Shown here: positions 33,578-42,396 of the stretch, one piece after another
Position numbering within the stretch: position 1 is the first letter of the stretch
How the letters are laid out: each line of letters begins with the position of its first letter
Source: Pseudomonas viciae
GTDB taxonomy: Bacteria > Pseudomonadota > Gammaproteobacteria > Pseudomonadales > Pseudomonadaceae
NCBI RefSeq assembly: GCF_004786035.1
Contig: NZ_CP035088.1
Location: 4,004,001 to 4,068,000, forward strand
Length of the DNA stretch: 64,000 nt
Reading direction: 5' to 3'
Program-made: the position numbers and the translations under genes
The notes under the pieces: model-generated
The model's database searches: none
What the model was told of the DNA's origin: nothing
What the model saw: the letters and a program-made list of their open reading frames with translations, nothing else

Positions 33578-34522
33578 TCATCCAGCCCTGGGAGTGTCCG
33601 AAGGTGATTCACCAAACAGCGTTCGGTAATGAGTCGCGAAGTGACTCAGGTGGAAGAACCCCATGGCGACGGCGATCTCACTGACATTCAGCGTGCTTGC
33701 ACAGGTCGTGATCAAGCGCCGCCGCACGGCATTGAGCCTCAGGTTACGCAGATACTCGACCGGACGCATTCCGGTGACCGCCTGGAAACTGTTTTGCAGG
33801 GTCCTGCGGCTCACCCGTAATTGCTCGCACAAATCAAGAATGCTCAGCGGTGTGTCACCACTGTCTACGACCAGTTCCTGGCAGCGCTTGACCAGGTAGG
33901 CACTGACGGCAACGTTTCCGCGACGGCCACGCACCTCGTCCGAGGCGTGGCTGAACAGATCGAGGAAGGCGTTGAGCAGCACCTCCTCCAGCATTTTTTC
34001 CGAGGCTGGCGTGATGGCATCCGTTTGTTCCAGAAGGTGACGGAACAACGGATGAATCCTTTGCTGGACTCTGAGCAGCACCGCTTCATCCACGCTGATC
34101 TGGGACTCGCTTTTCAAACGCTTGAGCTGTTCGTTCGACAGTTCGTAGGCCGCCAGTTTGGCGAATCGAACGGTGTCCACGTTGACCGCGAAGAAGTGCG
34201 TGCCTTCCGGGGCATGCAAGACAAAGTCCTCTCCATCGCGCAGCAACACCACGCTGTGGGCACCCACCTGATGCCCCTGGACCACCGGCGCGCTGCCGCT
34301 GCCCAGCGACATGGCAATGCACAAGCGCCCTTTTGGCGCGCAGCCGCGCTGCACCACACGCTTATCCAGCACTTCCTGGAAGATCTGGAAACGGTCGGCG
34401 CAAATCTGCCGCAGCTCGCTGGAAAGGCATCCTCGACCGAGTTGGTCATAGACTTGTTGCCAGCCCAGGATGGACCCGGCGTGTTGCTGGGAATCATTGA
34501 AGGTACGGACTTCGGCGAGCAT
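33578..34522 (-). CDS. AraC-family transcriptional regulator
   Basis: This protein of 314 residues has a C-terminal pair of AraC helix-turn-helix motifs (about residues 215-314; LDLCEQLRVSRRTLQNSFQ and SEIAVAMGFFHLSHFATHY) and an N-terminal cupin-like sensor region with no membrane segment. The domain plan resembles FeaR/EutR/OruR-type activators of amine or amino-acid catabolism. Two nearby ATGs are possible: 34522 has GAGGA nine bases upstream, and 34528 only three. No target gene adjoins it; the REP doublet separates it from the catabolic operon. It may act on either neighbour. Confidence 0.87.
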   Translation of the reverse strand: MLAEVRTFNDSQQHAGSILGWQQVYDQLGRGCLSSELRQICADRFQIFQEVLDKRVVQRGCAPKGRLCIAMSLGSGSAPVVQGHQVGAHSVVLLRDGEDFVLHAPEGTHFFAVNVDTVRFAKLAAYELSNEQLKRLKSESQISVDEAVLLRVQQRIHPLFRHLLEQTDAITPASEKMLEEVLLNAFLDLFSHASDEVRGRRGNVAVSAYLVKRCQELVVDSGDTPLSILDLCEQLRVSRRTLQNSFQAVTGMRPVEYLRNLRLNAVRRRLITTCASTLNVSEIAVAMGFFHLSHFATHYRTLFGESPSDTPRAG

Positions 34523-34575
34523 GATCATCGTTCCTCGGTGGTTCTGCCCTTACTGCCCTTACTGCCTGATGCTGT

Positions 34576-34671
34576 GTAGGAGCTGTCGAGTGCAACGAGG
34601 CTGCGATCTTTCCCCAGACACTTGAATCTCAAGCGAAAGATCAAAAGATCGCAGCCTTCGACAGCTCCTAC
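34576..34671. repeat. REP doublet (REPIN), copy 1
   Basis: An inverted pair, starting GTAGGAGCTGTCGA and ending CGACAGCTCCTAC, encloses a spacer with a second dyad (GATCTTT / AAAGATC). It is nearly identical to the copy at 44970-45068 and in the same orientation. Such doublets are mobilised in trans by REP-associated transposases in Pseudomonas; no such gene is in the window. It may also terminate the catabolic operon. Confidence 0.85.
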
Positions 34672-34682
34672 GTGAACAGTGC

Positions 34683-35447
34683 CTATTGCTGGAAAACCAA
34701 AGCCAGTTCCATGCCAAGCATGTGCAACCGGTACTCGCCCGCCTGGACAGCCATGGGCGGCAGCAACGCTCCAGACAGCACGACCTGGCCCGCCTCAACG
34801 CATTGCCCGTCGGCCAGCAAGCGTCGCACCAGCCAGCACAGGTTTGCCTGGGGTGTGTCCTCGCGCGCCTGGGCATTGCCTTCGCCGCAGGGCACCCCGT
34901 CGCATTCCAGGCGATAGGTCACGTGGGTCAATTGCTCAGGATGAAACCTGATTCGCGAACCAAGGCAATAAAGCCCCGCGGCGGCGTTGTCGGCCAGAAA
35001 CGCCCCGACGCCGAAACGCCAGCCCTCCCAGCGGCAATCGGCAATTTCGAACGCCGGCGCGACCTCTGACACGGCGGCCAGGATATCTTCGTCGCTGTAA
35101 AAACCAGGCACCAGCGTACGTCCCAGGACAAACGCCAACTCGATTTCCAGCTTGGGCTGGATCAGCCGGGCAAACGCCAGCGTACTGCCGGGCTCCACAG
35201 TCATGGCATCGGTCAAACCGCCCAAGACCGGTTCATCAATACCAAAACGGTCCTGGGCGGCGCGGCCAGCGAAGGCCACCTTCCATCCGGTCAACCGCTC
35301 ACCAGCGACCAGGCGTCGGCGCAATGCCTCGCGCTGCAAGGTGTAGCCCGCCGATAGGTCGAAGGCATGAGGCTCCAACGAAGGCAAGGCGTGTACGGCC
35401 TGCGCGGCATCGTGAAGCCGGACCAGCAGATCATCTTCGCGCCTCAT
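34683..35447 (-). CDS. 2-keto-4-pentenoate hydratase family protein
   Basis: This 254-residue protein has the FAH-like fold of MhpD/HpaH/XylJ, which add water to 2-hydroxydienoates or decarboxylate oxalocrotonate. Visible features are the metal-binding acidic patch KLEIELAFVLG and later APAFEIADCRW and GAFLADNAAAG, all in family order. It is the last gene of the nine-gene operon and starts with an ATGA overlap to the flavin hydroxylase. It suits the lower part of a meta-cleavage route, but no aldolase or acylating aldehyde dehydrogenase follows, so the pathway must be completed elsewhere or the enzyme acts on a different keto acid. Confidence 0.85.
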   Translation of the reverse strand: MRREDDLLVRLHDAAQAVHALPSLEPHAFDLSAGYTLQREALRRRLVAGERLTGWKVAFAGRAAQDRFGIDEPVLGGLTDAMTVEPGSTLAFARLIQPKLEIELAFVLGRTLVPGFYSDEDILAAVSEVAPAFEIADCRWEGWRFGVGAFLADNAAAGLYCLGSRIRFHPEQLTHVTYRLECDGVPCGEGNAQAREDTPQANLCWLVRRLLADGQCVEAGQVVLSGALLPPMAVQAGEYRLHMLGMELALVFQQ

Positions 35448-37051
35448 GAGAGTTGCTCCGCCAGTTTGCGCAATACGCCTTCAAGCCGCTCGGGTGTGGT
35501 GATCGCGGCGACAAATCGATCCGGCCGCACCACCACGATGCAATCTCGCACCTTGGCAAACCACTCGCCCAGGCGGTTATCGATGTCCTCGACGCAGATG
35601 GCGCCATCGGCAGACAAGGGTTGGTTACGCCCCACGCCACTGCGCGAACGATTGATCTGGATGAAGCGCGTGTCCCAGCGCGCCCACCAGGCCGCGGTTT
35701 GCTCGCTGAGCTGCTCGCTCGGATTGACCCGATACCCCAGGACCGCATAGGAATGCCCCAACACCTCGTCCAGACGCCGGCGCTGGCCCTGGGCATCTTC
35801 GATAGACGGCTGGATGAACAACTGCCCGACCAGATCATCCTCATGCAGCTCGGCGCGCTCGTGATACACCAGGCCTTTGGTGATGGTCGCCTTGGGTTTG
35901 AACTTGAATTCCAGCAAGTGCGAGCGAAGGTTGTCGACGCTATTGACGGCCTGGAACAACCAGTCCCGGACACCGGCCATCAGCGGATTGGTCAGCCCCA
36001 GGACGGCGCCCATGTTGTCGGCCAACGCGATAAGATCGGTCGCATGCCCACGGCGCTCCTGATCGTAACTGGCAAGAATCGCCGGCGACGCCCGTCCTTG
36101 GAGAATCGCGGCAAGCTTCCAGGTGACGTTGGCGACATCCCGCAGGCCCGAGTTGAGCCCCTGCCCGGCCCAGGGCGGGGAAATATGCGCCGCATCCCCC
36201 ACCAGTGCCACCCGGCCCTGGACAAAGCGCGCCGCGACCCGGGAGTTATGGGTGTAGGCGCGGATCCGGATGATTTCCAGTTGATCGACCGCATCGCCGA
36301 TATGCCCACGGATCAAGTCCCGGATCGTCGCCTCCTCGCACATCCTGGTCTCGTCTTCACCCTCCAGGAGCATGAACTCCCAGCGCCGTTGCTGATACGG
36401 CAGGTAGATGCAGACGAAGGGGCGCTGAGGATCGGCATGCAAGGCCGTATAAGGTGCGTCCAGGGTATCGTTGGCTGTGTCGATGACCACCCATTTGCGC
36501 GGATGGGTCAGCCCCAGCAGTTCGATCCCGAGCTTCTTGCGCACGCTGGAACGTCCGCCATCGGCGCCGATCACGTACTGCGCCTGCAATTGATAGAGCT
36601 CACCCCCGGCATCGCGCACCTGCAAGGTCACGCCCTCGGCATCCTGCTCCAGGTCGAGCATTTCATGGCCCTGGCGCAACTGGACGCTGGTGTGTTTGCC
36701 CAGTTGCTCGCGCAACGTCGTTTCAAGCAACTGTTGCATGAAGATGTTGCGCATCGGCCAGCCATAGTTAGCCGTGCTCGGCTTGACCTCGGCAAAACAG
36801 ACGCCGCGCGCATTGTAGTAACGCAACGGCACGTTGCAGATCATGTCGCGCGCGGCCAGCTCGGCGATGCCGATGCCTTGCAACACCCGCAGCGCCTCGT
36901 CATCCATGCCCACCGCGCGGGGATACGGCAGGACGCCGTCAGCCAGCTCAAGGACGACGCAGTCGATTCCGTACAGCCCCATGTAATGAGCAGCCGTGAT
37001 CCCGTTCGGGCCGCCACCCACAATGACAACCTGGGTTTTCTCCTGCTTCAT
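35444..37051 (-). CDS. FAD-dependent aromatic hydroxylase (MhpA/PheA-like)
   Basis: This 535-residue class A flavoprotein monooxygenase inserts one oxygen into an aromatic ring. FAD-binding motif GGGPNGITAAHYM is near the N-terminus, the DG motif is GADGGRSSVR and the GD motif is VALVGDAAHISPPWAGQGLN. The C-terminal thioredoxin-like part (about 400-535) is as in MhpA. RAVGMDDEALRVLQ is typical of the 3-(3-hydroxyphenyl)propionate hydroxylase group. The operon lacks MhpB- or MhpF-like genes, so the substrate need not be that compound. It starts two bases after the hydrolase gene. Confidence 0.9.
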   Translation of the reverse strand: MKQEKTQVVIVGGGPNGITAAHYMGLYGIDCVVLELADGVLPYPRAVGMDDEALRVLQGIGIAELAARDMICNVPLRYYNARGVCFAEVKPSTANYGWPMRNIFMQQLLETTLREQLGKHTSVQLRQGHEMLDLEQDAEGVTLQVRDAGGELYQLQAQYVIGADGGRSSVRKKLGIELLGLTHPRKWVVIDTANDTLDAPYTALHADPQRPFVCIYLPYQQRRWEFMLLEGEDETRMCEEATIRDLIRGHIGDAVDQLEIIRIRAYTHNSRVAARFVQGRVALVGDAAHISPPWAGQGLNSGLRDVANVTWKLAAILQGRASPAILASYDQERRGHATDLIALADNMGAVLGLTNPLMAGVRDWLFQAVNSVDNLRSHLLEFKFKPKATITKGLVYHERAELHEDDLVGQLFIQPSIEDAQGQRRRLDEVLGHSYAVLGYRVNPSEQLSEQTAAWWARWDTRFIQINRSRSGVGRNQPLSADGAICVEDIDNRLGEWFAKVRDCIVVVRPDRFVAAITTPERLEGVLRKLAEQLS

Positions 37052-37053
37052 CG

Positions 37054-37917
37054 CTATTCACCGCTTTGTTGTTGTGGTTGTAGGCGTTGGTCGTGCAAAT
37101 AATCCATGACGACAAGGTTGAACATTTCGCTCTGGTCATCATGGACGTAATGACTGGCGTCGGCGATTTCCTCTGCCCGTACCCATGGATTGGCTTGCTT
37201 GATCGCCTCAAGGGTCGCCAAGGGCAGGAAATCGGAACGCGCGCCACGGATGAACAGCGTCGGACAATCCAGTGCCCGTACCGCAGGCCAAAGGTCAGTC
37301 GGGGTAATACTCAGGCGCGCCTGGGCAATGCCTTGCTGATCGTGACGCCATTCGATTCCGGACAGCGTTTCTTTCATGGAGTGCATCAATCTGGAAGCCA
37401 ACCCCTCCAGCGACAGGCCTGGTCGGGCCTGGCGCCAGAATTGAGCGGCACTCTCCCAGTCAGGAAACACCAGCGGCGTCTGGCTCATCTCGCGCCGAAT
37501 GCGTTCGGCGCCATCACCACTGACCGAAGAGCCGGGACCGATGTCCTCGATCACCAAGGCTTGCAGTCGCCCCGGATTGAGCCGCGCATACTCCAAGGCA
37601 TTGGTGCCGCCGAGGGAATGCCCCACCAGGACAAAACGCTGCAGTCCCAAATGCGCCACCAGGTCTTCAAGGTCGCTGACATAGGCCTCGGTCCGGTAAC
37701 TGGAGGGATCCGCCCAGTCGCTGTAGCCACGACCGCGCTGGTCAAGGGCATAGCAGCAGTAGCGCTCGCCCAGCGCATTGGCCAGGCCATCCCAGGTCTG
37801 GGCGTAGGAGCGCAGCCCGTGCAGCAACACCACCGCGATGCCCGACGGGTTGCCCCACGACAGATAGTGCAGGCGCATCTGCGAGCGATTGGTGAAGAAG
37901 TGGCTGTTTGCAGACAT
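37054..37917 (-). CDS. Alpha/beta hydrolase
   Basis: This 287-residue serine hydrolase has the nucleophile elbow GHSLGG with Ser101 and the oxyanion motif LLHGLRS at 32-38. The acid and histidine are probably in the C-terminal third, with His in DASHYVHDD. It could be a C-C hydrolase of meta-cleavage products (MhpC/DmpD-like), an esterase or an enol-lactonase; length and motifs do not decide. ATG 37917 is chosen; the frame to 37938 would need a TTG start with a poor ribosome-binding site. It sits between the amino-acid-synthesis-family gene and the flavin hydroxylase gene. Confidence 0.87.
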   Translation of the reverse strand: MSANSHFFTNRSQMRLHYLSWGNPSGIAVVLLHGLRSYAQTWDGLANALGERYCCYALDQRGRGYSDWADPSSYRTEAYVSDLEDLVAHLGLQRFVLVGHSLGGTNALEYARLNPGRLQALVIEDIGPGSSVSGDGAERIRREMSQTPLVFPDWESAAQFWRQARPGLSLEGLASRLMHSMKETLSGIEWRHDQQGIAQARLSITPTDLWPAVRALDCPTLFIRGARSDFLPLATLEAIKQANPWVRAEEIADASHYVHDDQSEMFNLVVMDYLHDQRLQPQQQSGE

Positions 37918-37944
37918 TCGTTTGCTCTCCACGATCAACCCACC

Positions 37945-38547
37945 TCAATGCAGGCCATCATTGCCCTTGATGTCTGCGGCCTGGAGACCGCCCAGGCGTG
38001 CATGCAAACGCCCGCGCGTGGCGAAAGCCCAGATGATGATCAACTCGTCCGCCGAGGGTCCATCACCGAACGACAGCGAAATGCTGTCGTAGTGCGAGCG
38101 GACATACAGCGCGTCCTTGTGAGCCAGCGGCACATCGATGGTCGCGCCAGGCCCGCCACGCTTGCCTGTGGAAGGGACCCAGGACTTGCCACCGCCCAAT
38201 GCGACGCGGATAGGATCCGCCGCCGGATTGGTCAGCAATGCGTTGCCATGCTCGTACTCGCCCTGGCTGCCCACCAGGCACGCCTTGCCATAACTGACAA
38301 CCTCACGCTGCCCCGCCAGTTCCTGTATGCGCCGGCCAAATTCCTGGCCCAACAAAGGGGATGGCTCGATCAGTTCGGCCAGACTTTCGCTGTAGCGCCC
38401 GGCATAGGGATTGGCGATCACTGCGGCAATGGCGTATTTGAACAATGGTTCGCCATCGGCCAACTGGCCACTTTCGTTGGCCAGGGTTTCCTCGACGAAG
38501 CTATACCATTTGCGGATGTGGTAACTGGCGAAATTTGCGGTTTTCAT
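37945..38547 (-). CDS. Amino acid synthesis family (AA_synth-like) protein
   Basis: This 200-residue protein resembles the poorly characterised AA_synth family: the N-terminal IRKWYSFVEETLANE, then KYAIAAVIANPYAGRY, YGKACLVGSQGEYEHGNALL and RSHYDSISLSFGD all fit. Biochemical function of this family is not established to my knowledge. ATG 38547 is preferred to a longer frame that runs into the VOC gene. No signal peptide is seen. It lies between the VOC gene and the hydrolase gene in a degradation operon, which points to a catabolic or regulatory role rather than amino-acid synthesis. Confidence 0.75.
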   Translation of the reverse strand: MKTANFASYHIRKWYSFVEETLANESGQLADGEPLFKYAIAAVIANPYAGRYSESLAELIEPSPLLGQEFGRRIQELAGQREVVSYGKACLVGSQGEYEHGNALLTNPAADPIRVALGGGKSWVPSTGKRGGPGATIDVPLAHKDALYVRSHYDSISLSFGDGPSADELIIIWAFATRGRLHARLGGLQAADIKGNDGLH

Positions 38548-38560
38548 AAGACAGGTCTCT

Positions 38561-39010
38561 TTAAAGTGGGTCGAGATCAAAATTGCGGCTGGGTGCTCCG
38601 GCGGCCTTGAAACGGGCCTTGCCTCGCTCATCGTCGTGTTCGGTCTCGAGAAAGAATTCCATGCGATTGCCGTCGGGGTCGTTGAAGTACACGCCGTTGC
38701 CGATTTCGTGATCGGTGATCTTCACCACCTCGATTCCCTTGGCGAGCAACATGCCGTAGAGCTGGCGCAGCGTGGTCATGTCACCCGCGATTTCCAGCCC
38801 GTAGTGCTGCAGGCCCAAGCCGCCCTGATGGGCCCCCGGTTCTGCGCGGATCAAGGCAATGTCGTGATGCTTGGCACCAAACGCCATCATGACCCAGCTA
38901 TCACCCCTGGCGCTTTCGTGCATGCCCAGAACATCGGCGTACCAACGTGCCGACGCTTCAGGATCGCTCACGAACAGCGACAGGTGAGTTCGAACGACCT
39001 CGACTTTCAT
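38561..39010 (-). CDS. VOC-family (single-domain dioxygenase-like) protein
   Basis: This 149-residue protein contains one vicinal-oxygen-chelate unit. The three expected metal ligands are His9 in RTHLSLFVSD, a histidine in LGLQHYGLEI and a glutamate in GNRMEFFLET. True type I extradiol dioxygenases usually have two such domains and about 300 residues, so this may be a compact dioxygenase, an isomerase or a binding protein. Placement between a propeller gene and the AA_synth-like gene does not resolve the reaction. If it opens the ring, it would follow the flavin hydroxylase. Confidence 0.83.
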   Translation of the reverse strand: MKVEVVRTHLSLFVSDPEASARWYADVLGMHESARGDSWVMMAFGAKHHDIALIRAEPGAHQGGLGLQHYGLEIAGDMTTLRQLYGMLLAKGIEVVKITDHEIGNGVYFNDPDGNRMEFFLETEHDDERGKARFKAAGAPSRNFDLDPL

Positions 39011-39021
39011 CGTGCGATACC

Positions 39022-40062
39022 TCAGTTTTTCTTGACGATGGATTGATGCCCGGACTTGATCTGTGCCACGGCGGGCGTCCAGAGCACATCGGCGATTTCA
39101 CTGAACTCACGCCACTGCTTCTGCCAGCCGTCACCGCCATTTTCGGAGGTGAACAGGTGTCCGTACTTGGTCCCGGCGACGATCTGGCGAGGGTCGGCAG
39201 GGTTGAAGGCAATCGCCCAGATACAGGAATTGGGTTGTTGCGGCAGTGGCAACACTTCCCAACTGAGGGCGGCATCCCGGGAGATGAGCACCTTGCTGGT
39301 CGTGCCAGGAGTCCCGTCGGAAATACTCAGGTAGAGGGTGCTTTCACTGCCCAGCGGTGCGTTCATGGCGCGCACGTAGTACAGGCCGAACGTTTCCCGG
39401 GCGATGATGCCCGTCCAGGTTTGCCCTTCGTCCAGGCTGCGGTAAACGGCGTTGACGCACACCACCACGATGACCTTCTGGCCATGGTTGGGCAAAACCA
39501 GGATGTTGTGGACATCCGAGTTGAAGTCCCACAGCAGCCGATCGTCGACGCGGGTCCAGGAATCACCACCATCACGGCTGTGAAACAACCCGCCCTCTTC
39601 CAGGCCGAACCAGAGCTGGTTGCGATCCGTCGGGTCGTAGGCGAAGGCCAGCAAGCGCGGACGACTGACCCCTTCACAGAATTCGGGGATATCCACCGGC
39701 GCGCGCTCCCAGCTCAGGCCGGCGTCGAGGGTACGCCACAGCACGGCACGTGAAGGCGCGCCGGTGCCGACGAAAATACGCCGCGCATCCTGCGGATCGA
39801 CGGCAACCTTCCATACGGTCTGGCCGTTGAACGGCGAATCCACCCGCTGCCAATGGCCGCCGGTGTCATGACTGACGCACAGGCCGACGTCGGTACCGGC
39901 ATAGATCACTTCAGGCGCGCCGGGATGAACGCTCAGGGATCGGGTGATTGCATCAAACTCAAGATCTTGTCCCAGCCCCAGGCGATGCCAGGTATGGCCA
40001 TCGTCGGCGCTACGGATCACCGCCTGTCCCACAGTGGCGACCAAAAGGGTTCCGTTACTCAT
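39022..40062 (-). CDS. Asp-box (BNR) beta-propeller protein, cytoplasmic
   Basis: This 346-residue protein has seven Asp-box-like repeats of the S-x-D-x-G-x-x-W type: SADDGHTW, SHDTGGHW, TLDAGLSW, SRDGGDSW, SLDEGQTW, SRDAALSW and SENGGDGW. They are spaced as in a beta-propeller. Such folds occur in sialidases and in photosystem assembly proteins, but no sialidase arginine triad is obvious. There is no signal peptide, so it is probably cytoplasmic, which is unusual for Asp-box proteins. ATG 40062 is used; a GTG one codon earlier is possible. It lies between SDR and VOC genes; its role there is unknown. Confidence 0.85.
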   Translation of the reverse strand: MSNGTLLVATVGQAVIRSADDGHTWHRLGLGQDLEFDAITRSLSVHPGAPEVIYAGTDVGLCVSHDTGGHWQRVDSPFNGQTVWKVAVDPQDARRIFVGTGAPSRAVLWRTLDAGLSWERAPVDIPEFCEGVSRPRLLAFAYDPTDRNQLWFGLEEGGLFHSRDGGDSWTRVDDRLLWDFNSDVHNILVLPNHGQKVIVVVCVNAVYRSLDEGQTWTGIIARETFGLYYVRAMNAPLGSESTLYLSISDGTPGTTSKVLISRDAALSWEVLPLPQQPNSCIWAIAFNPADPRQIVAGTKYGHLFTSENGGDGWQKQWREFSEIADVLWTPAVAQIKSGHQSIVKKN

Positions 40063-40074
40063 CACTGCTGCTCC

Positions 40075-40869
40075 TCAAATGAAGATGCCACGGGTCAAGC
40101 CGCCATCGATGCCAATGGATTCCCCAGTCACGGCGCCCGCCTTGGGGGAAGCCAGGAAACCGATCAGCCAGCCCATTTCGATAGGCGCCAACGTGCGCCG
40201 GATCGGCGTCGCGTCGATGTAGCCCTGCTCTACCTGCTCAGGTGTCTTGCCCTGCTTGACGCCTTCGCGCTCGTACAGCTCCTGGATGTGCGGGGTGTCC
40301 ACTACACCGGGGTGAATCAGATTGACGGTGATGCCCGATGGGCCCAATTGATCGGAGAGGGTCTTGGTCATGTGGGCGATGGCCAGGTTGCGCATGCCCG
40401 AGAGCACCTTGCTGCCACGCCCGGTCAGGCCACCGATGTTGATGATGCGACCGAAACCGCCGGCCTTCATGTGCGGGGTCACCGCCTTGGCGCAACGGAA
40501 ATAGCCGATCACCTTGGTGTTCAGGTCCGAGAGCAATTCGTCGTCACCGGCGTGTTCGATGTCGTTGCGCACCACACCGGACGGGGCCGCGGCGCCGTTG
40601 ACCAGGATGTCGATGCGGCCAAAGTGCTTGTGGGCCGCCTCGACCATGTCGGACACCGCCGACATCTGGTTGGTGTCACAGAACAGCGGCAGCACTTCGT
40701 TGCCGGTCTCTGCGGTGATTTCCTCGGCGGCCTGCTGGAGAAACTCCATGCGCCGCGCACAGATCACCACCTTGCAACCTTCCTGGGACAGAAAACGCGC
40801 GACTTCCTTGCCGATGCCCATACCACCGCCGGTGACGATCGCCACGCGGCCTTGCAATTCCAGATCCAT
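40075..40869 (-). CDS. SDR-family protein lacking the usual catalytic Tyr and Lys
   Basis: This 264-residue Rossmann protein binds NAD(P) through TGGGMGIG (residues 13-20) and has the NGAA (91-94) and DGGLTRG C-terminal elements of short-chain dehydrogenases. The catalytic positions differ: the Ser-Tyr-x-x-x-Lys set is replaced by Gly146/Gly147, Ser157 and Asn161 (in VLSGMRNLAIAHMTK). It may be inactive as a dehydrogenase, use a different mechanism or act structurally. ATG 40869 has GAGGA six bases upstream; an extension to 41034 overlaps the aldehyde dehydrogenase. Its conservation in an otherwise enzymatic operon suggests a real function. Confidence 0.87.
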   Translation of the reverse strand: MDLELQGRVAIVTGGGMGIGKEVARFLSQEGCKVVICARRMEFLQQAAEEITAETGNEVLPLFCDTNQMSAVSDMVEAAHKHFGRIDILVNGAAAPSGVVRNDIEHAGDDELLSDLNTKVIGYFRCAKAVTPHMKAGGFGRIINIGGLTGRGSKVLSGMRNLAIAHMTKTLSDQLGPSGITVNLIHPGVVDTPHIQELYEREGVKQGKTPEQVEQGYIDATPIRRTLAPIEMGWLIGFLASPKAGAVTGESIGIDGGLTRGIFI

Positions 40870-40895
40870 AGCAGTTCCTCTTGTGATTGTTCGGC

Positions 40896-42386
40896 TCAGG
40901 CGAGATCGACGAAGACACTTTTGGTTTCGGTGTAGGCATCGATCACGTTCTTGCCCATTTCCCGGCCCCAGCCGGATTGTTTGTAGCCGCCAAATGGCGA
41001 GGCCGGGTCGACTACGTTCCAGCAGTTGATCCACACCGAACCGGCCTTCAACTGCGCAGCCACGCGATGGGCGGAACGCAAGTCACGGGTCCAGAGACCG
41101 GCGGCCAGGCCGTAGGGCGAGTCGTTGGCACGCAGCACCAACTCATCGATCTCGGTCCAACTCATCACGGTCAGCACCGGACCGAAGATTTCTTCCCGGG
41201 CGACACAGGCACGCTCGGCGCGGTCGAGAAACACGCTAGGCCGGATGAAGTGGCCACGTTCCAGGTGGGCCGGCCGGTCACCGCCGCAGATCAGTTCGGC
41301 GCCTTCTTCCTGGCCCCGTTGCAGGTAGCCACGCACCGTGCCCAATTGCCGCGCCGAGACCAGCGGGCCCATGCTGCTGGCCGGATCCAGGCCAGGCCCC
41401 AACACATGGGCGGCCGCGTGGCGCTGGAGTTCTTCAAGCACCTGGTCAAGGACGCTGGCGTGCACGTACAGACGCGATCCAGCGGTGCAGACTTGCCCCT
41501 GGTTGTAGAAAATGCCGTCGGCGGCGCCTTTGGCGGCCCGGACGATATCGGCGTCCGGCAGGATGATGTTGGGGGACTTGCCACCCAACTCCAACGAAAC
41601 CTTCTTCATGTTGCCGGTGGCGGCCTGGGCGATCAGTCGTCCCACCTGGGTCGAGCCGGTGAAGGCGATCTTGTCCACGTCCAGGTGCTGGGCCAGCGGT
41701 GCGCCGGTATGCACACCAAGACCGGTGAGCAGGTTGACCACCCCGGCCGGAAAACCGGCGGCCTCGATCAGTTGCACCAGGCGAATGGCAACCAGGGGGG
41801 TCTGCTCGGCGGGCTTGAGTACGGCGACACAGCCGGTCGCCAATACCGGGCCGAGCTTCCATACGCACATGGTCAACGGGAAGTTCCACGGCACGATCAA
41901 CGCGCAGACACCCACCGGCTCACGCAAGGTGTAGTTGAGCATCGGTGCGCCACTGGAGGGCGATACCGGCAGCGTGCTGCCTTCGATCTTGGTCGGCCAG
42001 CCGGCGAAGTAGCGAATGATATTGGCCGCACTCGCGGCTTCCCCGCGGGCGTTGGCAATCGGCTTGCCGTTTTCCAGGGTGATCAGTTGCGCCAGCTCTT
42101 CGCGATGCTGGTCGAGCAGTTCCGCCAGGCGAAACAGCAACAACCCACGCTGGGCCGGTGACTGCTGTGCCCAGGTCCCCGTGAAGGCCGCGCGGGCGGC
42201 AGCGACGGCGGCATCCACGTCGCGTTCGCCGCCTTCGGCGACTTCAGCCAGGGTCTGTTCAGTGGCTGGGTTCTCAACGGCAAACCGGCGGCCATTGGCG
42301 GCGTCCTGCCAGGTGCCGCCGATAAACAGGCGGCCCGGTTGCGACAGGAACTTCTCGACGGCAGGTAACAATTGAATCTGGTTCAT
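40896..42386 (-). CDS. Aldehyde dehydrogenase
   Basis: This 496-residue NAD(P)-dependent enzyme has the catalytic cysteine in NQGQVCTAGSRLY and the general-base glutamate in VSLELGGKSPN, with the cofactor motif FTGSTQVG. The overall pattern is that of class 1/2 and phenylacetaldehyde or betaine aldehyde dehydrogenases. ATG 42386 has GGAG five bases upstream. It directly follows the TPP enzyme gene. A 2-oxo-acid decarboxylase followed by an aldehyde dehydrogenase is the arrangement of mandelate and phenylpyruvate routes, so it probably oxidises the aldehyde made by its neighbour. Confidence 0.93.
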   Translation of the reverse strand: MNQIQLLPAVEKFLSQPGRLFIGGTWQDAANGRRFAVENPATEQTLAEVAEGGERDVDAAVAAARAAFTGTWAQQSPAQRGLLLFRLAELLDQHREELAQLITLENGKPIANARGEAASAANIIRYFAGWPTKIEGSTLPVSPSSGAPMLNYTLREPVGVCALIVPWNFPLTMCVWKLGPVLATGCVAVLKPAEQTPLVAIRLVQLIEAAGFPAGVVNLLTGLGVHTGAPLAQHLDVDKIAFTGSTQVGRLIAQAATGNMKKVSLELGGKSPNIILPDADIVRAAKGAADGIFYNQGQVCTAGSRLYVHASVLDQVLEELQRHAAAHVLGPGLDPASSMGPLVSARQLGTVRGYLQRGQEEGAELICGGDRPAHLERGHFIRPSVFLDRAERACVAREEIFGPVLTVMSWTEIDELVLRANDSPYGLAAGLWTRDLRSAHRVAAQLKAGSVWINCWNVVDPASPFGGYKQSGWGREMGKNVIDAYTETKSVFVDLA

Positions 42387-42396
42387 ATCCGCTCCT

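Noticed and set aside
35453..37102. Long plus-strand frame opposite the flavin hydroxylase
   Set aside because: It is a GC-rich antisense shadow with no recognisable domains; the minus-strand gene has full FAD motifs.
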